NCBI RefSeq assembly: GCF_025780075.1
Contig: NZ_JAOXHM010000004.1
Span: 1 to 64,000 of the forward strand
Origin: Ureaplasma sp. ES3154-GEN
Lineage (GTDB): Bacteria > Bacillota_I > Bacilli_A > Mycoplasmatales > Mycoplasmoidaceae
DNA: 64,000 nt
Reading direction: 5' to 3'
Shown here: in pieces, positions 54,160 to 64,000 of the stretch
Layout: every line of letters starts with the position of its first letter
Numbering within the stretch: the first letter of the stretch is position 1
Notes under the pieces: generated by a model
What the model was told of the DNA's origin: nothing
What the model saw: only the letters and a program-made list of their open reading frames with translations
Databases searched by the model: none
Program-made: the position numbers and the translations under genes

Positions 54160-56382
54160 ATGAATATTCAAAGTGCCATTAATAAATTAAACAAAGAACA
54201 ACACCAAGCTGTAACTGCTTCACTGGGGCCTTATCTGGTCATCGCAGGGGCAGGAACAGGAAAAACTCAAGTCCTGACTTTACGAATGGCATTTATGATT
54301 AATGAATACCATATTAATCCCCAACGAATTCTTGGTTTTACATTCACTAAAAAAGCAGCAACAGAAATGCAAGAGCGTGTTCGGGATTTGATTGATTTAA
54401 AAATTCCTAATTTAGGAACATTTCATGCATTTTGCGCACGTGTTTTAAGAGAAGATATTGCGCGTTTGGGATATAGTACAAATTACAAAATTATTGATCA
54501 GCTTGCGGCAATCGATCTTTTACATATTATTTATGAGGAGAAAAAATACGACTACAAAGAACTTCCTTATAAAAAGGTTTTGAGTATTATTTCATTGTTA
54601 AAAACTGTTGGTGATCAATATTTAAATACTAACTTTAAATGAAAAGATAATAACAAAGCAAGTGCAATGACAAAGCAGGATTTAAAAAACATTTTTGATT
54701 CATATCAACAAAAATGTAAGCAATATAGTTACGTTGACTATGATGATCTTTTGTTACTTACTGCTCAATTATTTATGCAATTTCCTGATGTACTAACTAA
54801 ATGACAAAACCGTTTCGATGCGGTACTAGTGGATGAATTTCAGGACACCAATGAAATTCAATATCAATTAGTTCAAGCGCTTGCACAAAAACACAGTAAT
54901 GTATTTGCGGTAGGTGATCCTGACCAAATGATTTATTCATTTCGGGGTGCTAAGGAACGAGTTTTAAGTCAGTTTCAATATGATTTTCCTGCAACAGAAA
55001 TCATTGTCTTAAAAATGAATTACCGATCAAGCCAAGAAATTTTAGATGCAGCAAATAATTTGATTAATACAAACACGCGTGAAATTAAAAAGCATCTTAT
55101 TTCTTTTAGTGGTTCAAACACTAAACCAACCTTTAAGCATTTTATGAGTGAAGAGGATGAAGTTACGTGAATTGTTCAATCAATTATTTCGTTAAAAGAA
55201 AAGAATATCCCTCTACAGGATATTTGTGTTCTTTTTCGCTCAAACCAAATGTCACGTGCAATTGAACAACGTTTAATCGAATATGGAATTTCTTATAACT
55301 TATTTGGTTCGCGAACATTTTTTGAACGAGAAGAAATACGCGATATTATTAGTTATTTACATGTTATTCAAAGTTGAGATGAACTTGCTTTAATTAGAAT
55401 TATTAATAAACCTCGCCGAAAAATCGGAGCAGAAACCTTAGATTTATTAAAAAAATATGCAAATGAACACAATATTACCCTAGCAGAAGCGATGAGTAAA
55501 GTTGATTTAATTCCTGAATATAATGATAAACAACGTCTACGCTTTAAAGATTTTTATGAATTAATTAGTGAATTAAAAGCTTATTTAGATCAAAATACTC
55601 TTGTTGACATTGTTCCTATGGTGTTAGAAAAGATTGCCTATAGAGAATTTTTGGCGTCTAAAGAGGAAACTGCTGATAATAAATGAGATAATGTAATGGA
55701 ATTACAAAGAGGAATTGAACGTTATTATCAAAATATTTCCAACGCAGAATTAAGTGATTATTTAAATGATATTACTTTATATACAAATGACGATAGCAAA
55801 CGAATTGAAGATAATGCCGTTAATTTAATGACAGTTCATACATCAAAAGGACTTGAATTCCCTTATGTTTTTTTGATGCGAATGAATCAAGGTGATTTTC
55901 CAAGTTATTACTCAATTGAAGAACAAAGTATTGAGGAGGAACGCCGTGTATGTTATGTTGCGTTAACTCGTGCGAAAAAAGCATTGTATTTAACAGCATC
56001 TCCTTTAACCACTTTGCGTTCGAAGAAGACTGGTGCAATTTCGCAATTTGTAAACGAAATTGGAGTTAAAAATTTAGAAAATTTATCATCAAATTTACCA
56101 AAGACTCCAGCATACCGATCCTATGCTGCACAAAGTCTGCAACAATATGAAAATGACTTATCAATTCATCAAGGTAAAAAACAAATTGAAAATATTCAAA
56201 ACAATTATCACCAGAAAAAAGAGAACAATTACTTTGTTGGTGATGAAGTTATACATACAGTTTTTGGTTCTGGAGTTGTTGTTGGAAAAGACCAAGATAA
56301 TTTAGAAATTTATTTTAGCAGATCAAAAAAACATATAACTATTTGTTATAATATCAAAAGTTTAAGTAAAAAAGAAAAATAA
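54160..56382 (+). CDS. pcrA: ATP-dependent DNA helicase PcrA/UvrD
   Basis: 740 residues, SF1A helicase. Motif Q region L-N-K-E-Q-H-Q-A-V, Walker A A-G-A-G-T-G-K-T (about 30-37), motif II V-D-E-F-Q-D-T-N, motif IV Y-R-S-S-Q-E-I-L, motif V V-H-T-S-K-G-L-E-F and motif VI V-A-L-T-R-A-K-K. C-terminal Tudor-like segment (F-V-G-D-E-V-I-H-T-V-F-G-S-G) binds RNA polymerase in relatives. Four or more TGA Trps. Repair and replication role. Confidence 0.95.
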
Positions 56383-56387
56383 TAATT

Positions 56388-57182
56388 ATGAAAATCTTAA
56401 TGTTAGGTGATGTTTTTTCCAAGCAAGGGCGCATAGCCTTAAAAAACGAGATTCCGGTTATGAAAAAAGAATACGGAATTGATTTTGTTATTGCGAATGC
56501 TGAAAATACAACTCATGGAAAAGGACTTAATGTACGTCATTTTCACGAACTTGAGGAATCAGGTGTAGATGTTTTTACAATGGGTAACCACACGTGAGAC
56601 CAAGATGAAATTTTTGATTTATTAGATCAAAAATCAAATTTAATCCGTCCGGCTAATATTCATTCAAAACACCATTATGCTCATTACGGTGTTGGGTCAA
56701 ATGTTTTTGAAGTTTGTGGATTGCAAGTTCGTGTTACTAATTTATTAGGATTATCAATTGATATGAAAGGGATGCAATCAAACCCTTTTTTGTGCCTGGA
56801 TGAAATTGTTGCTAATAATCGTGCTGATATTCATATTGTGGATTTCCATGCGGAAACTACAAGTGAGAAGAATGCTTTGTTTTTAGATTTTAAAAACAAA
56901 GTTAGTGTAATCTATGGGACGCACACCCATATTCCAACTAATGATGCACGGATTTATGAAAATACCGCTTTTCAAACTGATTTAGGAATGTGTGGACCCG
57001 CAAATAGTATTATCGGAGCGCAACCGGAAACAATTATTGCAAAGTTTAGAGACCCAAGCAAACGTTTTATTCTCACTCCGAGTAATAATCCCTATATGTT
57101 CTGTGGCATTATTGTAGAATTTGATGTAGAAAAGAAGATTCCAATTAAAATTACATCAGTTGTTCGCTATGAAAAAGATTAA
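56388..57182 (+). CDS. ymdB: YmdB-family metallophosphoesterase
   Basis: 264 residues. L-M-L-G-D-V-F-S-K-Q-G-R, N-A-E-N-T-T-H-G-K-G, M-G-N-H-T-W-D (Trp TGA) and Y-G-T-H-T-H-I-P-T-N-D carry the metal ligands of this family, whose characterised members hydrolyse 2',3'-cyclic nucleotides or cAMP. Follows pcrA by 5 nt. Usually next to rny in Firmicutes, not here. Confidence 0.92.
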
Positions 57183-57293
57183 TTTTTTTCACATAAATAA
57201 ATCTTTTTGCTTTATTTCTTAATATATTGCTATTCTTGATAACAAACAATTTTGAGCGAAATTTTAAAAAAATAAAATTAATATAAAAAACAG

Positions 57294-57322
57294 TTGCATT
57301 TGGCTATTTGTTTTGCTATACT
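57294..57322 (+). promoter_or_regulatory. Promoter of tRNA cluster 3
   Basis: TTGCAT (57294-57299), 17-bp spacer, TATACT (57317-57322), about 57 bp before the first tRNA. The rest of the 57183-57378 gap is AT-rich with nothing else recognised. Confidence 0.65.
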
Positions 57323-57378
57323 ATATTAGTATGTTTTAAAGCATATATGTATGGGATATGTGCATTATTCAGCAAAAT

Positions 57379-57453
57379 GGTGCCATAGCCAAGTGGTAAG
57401 GTCAGGAGCTGCAACCTCCTTATTCGTCAGTTCGAATCTGACTGGCACCTCCA
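57379..57453 (+). tRNA. tRNA-Cys (GCA)
   Basis: Acceptor GGTGCCA/TGGCACC, loop CTGCAAC, encoded CCA. Confidence 0.94.
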
Positions 57454-57454
57454 T

Positions 57455-57531
57455 GCACCCTTAGCTCAATTGGACAGAGCGTCTGGCTACGGACCAGAAG
57501 GTTATGGGTTCGACTCCTTTAGGGTGCGCCA
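57455..57531 (+). tRNA. tRNA-Arg (ACG)
   Basis: Acceptor GCACCCT/AGGGTGC, loop CTACGGA, encoded CCA. A34 would become inosine through TadA. Confidence 0.94.
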
Positions 57532-57569
57532 TTTAAAATTATGATAACTTTTTTAAAAAGTTATTTCAT

Positions 57570-57646
57570 CGGGAAATAGCACAGCTTGGTAGTGCACCTG
57601 GTTTGGGACCAGGGGGTCGCAGGTTCGAATCCTGTTTTCCCGACCA
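57570..57646 (+). tRNA. tRNA-Pro (UGG)
   Basis: Acceptor CGGGAAA/TTTCCCG, loop TTTGGGA, encoded CCA. A short AACTTTT/AAAAGTT hairpin precedes it. Confidence 0.94.
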
Positions 57647-57651
57647 TTTTT

Positions 57652-57728
57652 GGCTGGATAGCTCAATTGGTTAGAGCGCTCGGTTCATACCCGGGAGGTT
57701 CTGAGTTCGAATCTCAGTTCAGCCACCA
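57652..57728 (+). tRNA. tRNA-Met (CAU), elongator
   Basis: Acceptor GGCTGGA/TTCAGCC, anticodon arm CGGTTCATACCCG, typical of the elongator tRNA-Met. Confidence 0.88.
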
Positions 57729-57730
57729 TT

Positions 57731-57808
57731 GCTTCTATAGCTCAATTTGGTTAGAGCCCCCGACTCATAATCGGTTGGTTACAGGTTCAAGTCCTGTTAG
57801 AAGCACCA
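57731..57808 (+). tRNA. tRNA-Ile2 (CAU, to be lysidinylated)
   Basis: Acceptor GCTTCTA/TAGAAGC, anticodon arm CGACTCATAATCG as in tRNA-Ile whose C34 is converted to lysidine to read AUA. Assigned by elimination from the other two CAU tRNAs. Confidence 0.8.
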
Positions 57809-57863
57809 TTAAATTAAATACAAATTCATCTAAATATTTGTTATAATATATAGATGTATATAC

Positions 57864-57956
57864 GGAGAAATACCCAAGTCCGGTTGAAGGGATCAGTCTT
57901 GAAAACTGAGAGGCGGTGTGAGCCGCGCGGGGGTTCGAATCCCTCTTTCTCCGCCA
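57864..57956 (+). tRNA. tRNA-Ser (UGA)
   Basis: Class II with long variable arm, acceptor GGAGAAA/TTTCTCC, loop CTTGAAA. TATAAT at 57842-57847 may give it its own promoter. Confidence 0.94.
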
Positions 57957-57988
57957 TTTATAATCAACACTTAATTGTGTTTTCATAT

Positions 57989-58065
57989 CGCGGGATAGAG
58001 CAGTTTGGTAGCTCGTCAGGCTCATAATCTGGAGGTCGATGGTTCAAATCCATCTCCCGCAACCA
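57989..58065 (+). tRNA. Initiator tRNA-fMet (CAU)
   Basis: Starts CGCGGGA and ends TCCCGCA, leaving the C1-A72 mismatch of initiators. Anticodon loop CTCATAA, D-arm AGAGCAGTTTGGTAGCTCGT of initiator type. Confidence 0.93.
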
Positions 58066-58067
58066 TT

Positions 58068-58143
58068 GGTTCTGTGGTGTAGTGATTAACATGCCTCTCT
58101 GTCACAGAGGAGATCGCGGGTTTGACTCCCGTCAGGACCGCCA
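58068..58143 (+). tRNA. tRNA-Asp (GUC)
   Basis: Acceptor GGTTCTG/CAGGACC, loop CTGTCAC, encoded CCA. Confidence 0.94.
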
Positions 58144-58144
58144 T

Positions 58145-58220
58145 GGTTTCGTAGCTCAGTCGGTAGAGCAACGGATTGAAGATCCGTGTGTCGACAGTTC
58201 GATTCTGTCCGAAACCACCA
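58145..58220 (+). tRNA. tRNA-Phe (GAA)
   Basis: Acceptor GGTTTCG/CGAAACC, loop TTGAAGA, encoded CCA. Last of nine. Confidence 0.95.
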
Positions 58221-58231
58221 TTAATATTACT

Positions 58232-58258
58232 AAACTCCTAGCAATAGGAGTTTTTATT
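58232..58258 (+). terminator. Terminator of tRNA cluster 3
   Basis: AAACTCCTA / TAGGAGTTT stem, GCAA loop, T-run. Confidence 0.88.
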
Positions 58259-58337
58259 TATATACTTAAGATTTTCATGCAGATTTGTTATGTTAGATAG
58301 TTTTTAATAATTTATAATTATTATTTAAGGTGATCAT

Positions 58338-60491
58338 ATGCAAAATTTAGTGCAACAACTCATGAATGAGTTAAACCAGCTAATGGTTTCAAAAGAATAT
58401 AGTCAACATACAATTGATATGGTAAACGAAGCGTTTGTGTTTGCCAATCAGAAACATGGTGATCAACAACGTAAGTCTGGCGAACCGTTTATTGTTCATC
58501 CAATTACGACAGTTAAAACTTTAGTATCCTGGTTAATGGATGAAAAAACATTGGTTGCAGGGATGTTACATGATGTAATTGAGGATACTAATTGTAGTGA
58601 GCAGGAATTAAATGCTGCTTTTGGTCAAGAAGTTACTAAATTAGTTATGTATGTTACTAAGGTATCTGTATATGCGCGCAACCAACGAAATAAAATTAAT
58701 AAAGATAAAACTTTGGAAATGTATTCAATTAAAGTTTTTATGAGTATGGTTGAAGATATCCGAGCAATGATAATTAAACTTGCAGATCGCTATCACAATA
58801 TGCTAACGATTGATTATTTACGTGCAGAAAAACAACAACGAGTTGCAAAGGAAACATTAGATATTTATGCAAATATTGCTGGCCGACTTGGGATGTATAA
58901 AGTTAAAACTGATTTACTTGATATGTCATTTGCAGTTCTTGATCCCCAAAATTATTATCGAGTAAAGAATACTCTTGATGAAATTATTTCAATCAATAAG
59001 AACAAATGAGATGAAGCAACTAGTCGGTTAAATAAAATTTTAGAAGCTAATAATATTAAAGCTAAGCTTGAATCACGAATTAAAGGGATTTATTCAACTT
59101 ACAAAAAAACAACCCAGGGTTATGAAATTAAAAATATCCACGATATTTATGCATTGCGATTAATAGTGTATGATGTGCATGAATGTTACCAAGCACTAGG
59201 TTTGATTCATATGAATTTTACATATATTATCAACACGTTTAAAGATTATATTTCTAATCCTAAATGGAATCTTTATCAGTCGATTCATACAACAATTTCG
59301 TTCGAAAATACTTTATTTGAAATTCAAATCAGAACAGAAAAAATGCATACTTTTGCAAATTATGGTCTTGCAGCTCATTGAAAATACAAAGAGGATAATT
59401 TTTCAAAAATATCATCAACCGTGGATAAAACAATGCTCATGCGGGATTTTATTAATAATGAAATTAAGGATGTTAATCAAGTTAAAAATATTACAACATC
59501 AACAATTTTTGATGTTTTGATTATAAACTCTAACGAATGACTAACAGTTGCAAGTAATCACACATTATTAGATTTAGCTTATCGCTATGATACGTTAAAT
59601 TTTTTTAAAATTATTGCCATTTATTTAAATGGTGAACGTGCGCATTTTGATACACATATGGAAGCAGGAGATACAATTAAAATTGTATATAGTCAAACTG
59701 AAGAAAGTGTTAATCAATCATGATTGCGTGCCGCAAACAATGAAGTGGTCAAAAAACATATTCGTGACAAACTTCGCCATTTAGAAAATTATAGACGTGC
59801 AAATAAAGAACAATTCTTACGCGATGCCAGTTTTTATTTAGACCAACGAATTATCACAGCTGACCAAGCGATGCAACGACTAGTAGATGAATTTAACATC
59901 AATGATTTTATGGAATTTATTGACTTAACAAATATTGCTGACATTAATGAAGATATTAAATATAGTGTTTTTAGTGACAACAAACAAGTTAGTAAAAAAG
60001 CAATTAACCATATTAAATCTCAAACATGAAAATGGTTAATTGCTAATTCTTATTTTGATGGATTAGAAAATTTATATTTTAATGAGTTAGTTATTACACC
60101 TTGTTGTTCAAAAATCCCTGGTTTTGACTGTGTTGGGAAATTGATTCGCAATAAAATCGAAATTCACCGCTCTGATTGTCGGAAAATTAAAAGTACAAAA
60201 GCCAAAACAATTGTCGTCAATTGATCAAAGGAAAAATTAAGTGCTCGCCCCCGATCATTCTTATGTCAATTAGAATTAAAGGGAAATTGAAGCGAATCAC
60301 TAGGGAATATAATTGCTCAGGTTTTAATTCGTTATCGCGCGAATATGTCATCATTAATTATTAATAAACATAAAATTAACAAAACACATGAAACAAAACT
60401 TGTAGTTTATGTGAAAAATGACAAACATTTGCAAGTGATTCTTGACGAGTTTCGTGTTAAAAACGTAATGAATGAATGGAAGTTAGTGTAA
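58338..60491 (+). CDS. rel: RelA/SpoT-type (p)ppGpp synthetase/hydrolase
   Basis: 717 residues. HD hydrolase domain with H-P at about 55, M-L-H-D-V-I-E-D-T (HDxxED) and L-A-D-R-Y-H-N-M, all intact. Synthetase domain with R-I-K-G-I-Y-S-T-Y-K-K, I-H-D-I-Y-A-L-R, Y-Q-S-I-H-T and E-I-Q-I-R-T; the usual N-G-Y-Q reads W-N-L-Y-Q, and the Glu in A-E-Y-G is Asn. TGS and Cys-containing (P-C-C, D-C, D-C) regions and an ACT-like end follow. Hydrolase is likely active, synthetase less certain. Its TAA overlaps the pyrG ATG. Confidence 0.93.
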
Positions 60492-62113
60492 TGATAAATA
60501 AAGAACAAAAAACAAAATATATATTTATTACTGGTGGGGTTTATTCTTCACTTGGTAAAGGTGTTAGTGCGAGCAGTATTGGTCGGATTTTGGTTGAATT
60601 AGGGTTTAAAGTTGCGATGCAAAAACTAGACCCTTATTTAAATGCAGACCCAACATATCTCTCTCCTTACCAACACGGGGAAGTTTTTGTTACTAAAGAT
60701 GGTAAACAAGCCGATCTGGACTTGGGAACTTATGAACGCTTTATTGATATTGATTTAAATGAATACGCATCCATTAGTGCCGGAAAAGTTTATTCAGAAA
60801 TTACTTTTAAGGAACGACATAATGAATTTAAAAATGTCACTGTCCAAACAATTCCACACATAACAAATCATATTATTTTATATGTTCAAAAAGTTAGTGA
60901 AACTCTTGATGTAGATTTTGTAATTGTTGAAATCGGAGGTACAATTGGTGATATTGAGTCGCTTCCCTTTATTGAAGCAATTTCTCAATTTATTCACAAA
61001 TATGGTCGAGAGAATGTGATGTGTGTGCATTGCTCGCCCCTAATTTACATTAATAACGTTAAAGAGTTGAAAACAAAACCAACACAGCATAGTGTACGTG
61101 CGCTGCGTTCATTAGGTATTCAACCTGACATTCTATTGTTACGATCATCTAAGGAAGTTGACCAAAAAACAATTGAAAAGCTAGGGTGATCTTGTTTAAT
61201 TGAAGAACAAAATATTTTTGTTGCACCAGATGTTAGTTCAGTTTATTTATTACCAAATGTTTTATTTAAACAAAAAATTCATAAGTCAATTCTTGACTAC
61301 TTCGGATTAAAAGTAAGCAAACCAACATTGAGTCATTGATATAGTTTCACTAACCAAATTACCGCTCCTAAACAATATAAGTTGAGAGTAGGGATTATTG
61401 GTAAATATATTGAATTGCCCGATGCTTATAAATCAATTATTGAAAGCCTAAATATTGCAGCATATAATCAAAGTGTGGATTTAGAATTAGTTTTCATTCA
61501 AGCAAAAGCATTGGATGCAACAAATGTTCAAGACGAACTAGCTAACATTAATGCGTTTATTTTCCCGTCGTATACAGGCAAGGAAAACGGATTTAGTGGT
61601 TCGGTATGCGCACTGGCGTACGCACGCGAGCATAATATCCCAACATTAGTTATTGGTAATGCAATTAATTTATTTGTTTATGATTTTTTAATAAATATAA
61701 AAGAAATAAAACCGCAAATTAAATTTAACAAGGAACATTCTGTAGCTTATTTGAAAGATTATTTTATTTTGAAAGAAGAAATGGTTAAGTTTGGTTCATT
61801 TCCAACAAATTTAAGTAAGAATTCGCTAAGTTATGATTTGTTTAAAAAAACAAAAATTAATATGCGTCATTTGCAACGAGTTTTTTTAGGTTATAATGAA
61901 TTAAAAAAAGAAATAAATGAGAATGATAAGTTATTAATTGCCGGTGTAGATAGTGATAATTTTATTGATGTATTAGAGTACAGCGACAAAAAATACTTTA
62001 TCGCATGTAATTTTAATCCCGAGTTTTCTACACGTCCTTTCAAAGTAAATCCTTACTTTAGTGCTTTATTAAGAATATGTATTGAGGAACACAACAATGA
62101 GTCAAACAATTAA
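60491..62113 (+). CDS. pyrG: CTP synthase with inactivated glutaminase domain
   Basis: 540 residues. The synthetase half (1-280) is normal: I-T-G-G-V-Y-S-S-L-G-K-G, D-P-Y-L-N-A-D, E-I-G-G-T-I-G-D-I-E-S-L-P-F. The class I glutaminase half has lost its machinery: the nucleophile motif G-I-C-L-G-M-Q is V-I-G-N-A-I-N (Gly389 at the Cys position), the P-G-G-F-G loop is gone, and the late H-P-E-F is N-P-E-F. It should make CTP from UTP with free ammonia only. Start at the ATG of TAATG shared with rel; ATG 60476 is an alternative. Confidence 0.93.
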
Positions 62114-63380
62114 TCGAATTCGGGGAACAGTTGATTTATACGGCCAAGAACTAGATGCTTTTAGGAATCTGGAACAAAAGCTATTAAATCTTGCAAATAT
62201 TTATGGCTATAATCAAATTAAAACACCAGTTTTTGAACATTACGAACTATTTAATCGTTCATCAGGTGAAACATCAGATCTCGTTTCTAAGGAAATGTAC
62301 GTTTTTCAAGACAAAGGGGAACGTTGGATTGCATTGCGACCAGAAGGAACAGCTCCCGCTTTGCGTGCTGTTATTGAAAATAAGTTATTATTCCAAAATG
62401 TTTTACCTTTAAAAATAGCATATTTTGAACCGTGTTTTCGTTACGAACGACCCCAAAGCGGTCGTCAACGTCAGTTTCACCAGTTTGGGGTAGAATTACT
62501 AGGTTCTAATAGTATCTACACAGATTTTGAAATTATTAGTTTTGCAAATCAAATATTAAAAGATTTAAAAATCAATAAATACCGTTTGGAAATTAACTAT
62601 ATTTCAACTCCGAAAAAACGTGCTACTTGAATTAATGCTCTGCAAAAATATTTTGCAAATTATCTAAATGAACTAGAACCAGTTAGTCGTGAGCGCTTAA
62701 ATATTAATCCACTACGTATTCTTGATGATAAGATTGAATCAAAAAAAGATTTTGTGCAAAATGCACCTAAAATTGATAGTTTTTGGGACGAGGATGAAAA
62801 AAAAGAATTTGCATTCTTATGTTCATTACTAGACGCAAAAAATATTAAATATGATATTAATCTTAATTTAGTTCGCGGTCTTGACTATTACACTGGTGTA
62901 GTTTTTGAATTTATTAGCACATCTGATTTATTAGTTGGTCAATCAACTGTAATTGGTGGTGGTCGTTATATGAAATTATTAAGTGAATTAAATGGACCAG
63001 ATTATAATGGAATTGGATTTGGGTGTGGTGTCGAACGAATTTTAATTGCCTTAAAGGATGTTGAACAGCAGAATGAACCTACGTATTTATCAGATTATTT
63101 AATTGGATATACGGATTCTAGTTTCGCTGAATGTGCACATTTATTAGCCAGTAGTTTCCGAGCTAGTCATTTAAAAACGGATGTTTTGTATGAAGTTAGT
63201 AAATTCGATAAGATTTTTAAACGTGCAAAAAAAACCAAACCAAAACAAATCATTATCTTTGCTGAGAAAGAATGACAAAATAACCATAATGTGATTGTTG
63301 TTAACGAAGCAGATCAAACTCAACAAATTAAAAATTTTGAAGAATTGTTAAACCAAGGTGCAAACAATGAAAATAAATAA
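62097..63380 (+). CDS. hisS: Histidyl-tRNA synthetase
   Basis: 427 residues, class II. I-N-R-I-R-G-T-V-D-L (start), motif 1 near P-V-F-E-H-Y-E-L-F-N-R-S-S-G-E, motif 2 R-P-E-G-T-A and F-R-Y-E-R-P-Q-S-G-R-Q-R-Q-F-H-Q-F, histidine loops L-V-R-G-L-D-Y-Y-T-G and motif 3 G-F-G-C-G-V-E-R. Start at ATG 62097 behind GAGG, overlapping pyrG by 17 nt. TGA Trps at 62628 and 63273. Confidence 0.96.
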
Positions 63381-64000
63381 TAACCAAATTAGCGATCATT
63401 ATCTAGATCAAGAAATTACCTTAAAAGGATGAGTTAAGAAAGTTCGTAAACTGGGGAATCTAGTTTTTGTAGATATTCGTGATAGATATGCATTAGTGCA
63501 AATTTTTGCGACCAATGAAGATGATGTTTTTAGCGCTTTAAATAAATTAAATCGCGAGGATGTTGTTTACGTCACGGGTGTATTGTTAAGAAGAAAACAA
63601 AAAAATCCAGACTTATTAACAGGTGATTATGAGCTACATGCTAAAAATGTTGAAATTTTAGCGCAATCTAAAACTCCTCCATTAATTATTGAAGATATCA
63701 CCGATGCAAACGAAGATGTTCGATATACCTATCGTTATCTTGATCTTCGCCGTCCAGTTAATTTAAAAACTTTTGCATTACGATCAAAAGTAACTCAAAT
63801 TGTGCGGGAATACTTACACCGTTTAGATTTTATTGAAACTGAAACTCCCGTTTTAGGTAAACCAACACCCGAAGGAGCACGTGATTTTCTTGTTCCTACA
63901 AGAAGTCATAAATTCTATGCATTGCCTCAATCACCACAAATTTACAAACAATTATTAATGTTAGCGGGATTTGAAAAATATTTCCAAATTACCAAATGTT
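63367..64000 (+). CDS. aspS: Aspartyl-tRNA synthetase (5' part)
   Basis: First ~211 residues; runs off the right edge. N-terminal OB-fold anticodon domain (I-T-L-K-G-W-V-K-K-V-R-K-L-G, F-V-D-I-R-D-R), then R-Y-L-D-L-R-R-P, E-T-P-V-L, P-E-G-A-R-D-F-L-V-P and Q-S-P-Q-I-Y-K-Q, as in bacterial AspRS. Overlaps hisS by 14 nt; hisS-aspS is a common pair. Confidence 0.95.

Noticed and set aside
57586-58300. ORFs within the tRNA array
   Set aside because: They translate tRNA genes; each stretch folds as a cloverleaf.

Overview
The window is a gene-dense stretch of a Mollicutes chromosome (mycoplasma/ureaplasma type). TGA is read as tryptophan throughout: most long genes contain several in-frame TGA codons at conserved Trp positions, and a tRNA-Trp with anticodon UCA lies at 50216-50291. 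The DNA is AT-rich, with short intergenic gaps, many 1-30 bp gene overlaps, several surface lipoproteins and paired iron-type FecCD permeases. Ig-like repeat domains that may correspond to DUF1410 make the Ureaplasma/Malacoplasma side of the Mollicutes the most likely home, but no urease or rRNA gene is present to prove it.

Layout. 1-2.5 kb, minus strand: a decayed or partial surface-protein fragment, msrA and mgtE. 2.6-9.2 kb, plus strand: rpmG-secE-nusG, an unknown membrane protein, formate-THF ligase and a large amino-acid permease. 9.2-10.5 kb: infC-rpmI-rplT behind a structured leader. 10.6-15.3 kb: a 1542-residue lipoprotein ending in a trypsin-like (DUF31/MIP-type) protease domain. 15.4-16.5 kb: a luciferase-like flavin monooxygenase whose promoter is enclosed by a perfect 16-bp inverted repeat. 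16.5-32 kb: the complete S10-spc-alpha ribosomal superoperon with secY, adk, map, infA and rpoA.

32-36.8 kb: a lipoprotein on plus facing a minus-strand operon of two FecCD permeases plus a second DUF31 serine protease. 36.9-37.5 kb: six tRNAs. 37.6-38.8 kb: a PI-PLC-like secreted enzyme. 38.9-42.3 kb: tsf, pyrH, frr, cdsA. 42.3-44.6 kb, minus: a C39-peptidase ABC exporter with a small single-span partner. 44.7-48.7 kb: an RNase J homologue without its metal ligands, followed 3 nt later by an FtsK-like protein with a degenerate Walker A. 48.8-50.1 kb: leucyl aminopeptidase. 50.2-52.9 kb, minus: a possible 58-residue Trp-rich peptide, two unknown proteins, acyl carrier protein and tRNA-Trp(UCA). 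53.0-53.2 kb: two Arg tRNAs. 53.4-57.2 kb: RDD membrane protein, PcrA helicase, YmdB phosphodiesterase. 57.4-58.2 kb: nine tRNAs. 58.3-64 kb: Rel, CTP synthase with an inactivated glutaminase domain, hisS and the start of aspS.

Housekeeping genes form translationally coupled operons. The accessory content is mostly at the cell surface: two DUF31 proteases, PI-PLC, FecCD uptake and C39 export. The strongest unusual observations are three homologues of core enzymes that have lost catalytic residues (CTP synthase glutaminase, RNase J-like, FtsK-like), the C39 exporter module without a visible cargo, the coupling of a DUF31 protease to FecCD permeases, and the hidden Trp-rich small ORF. There is no gene-free stretch longer than 300 bases.
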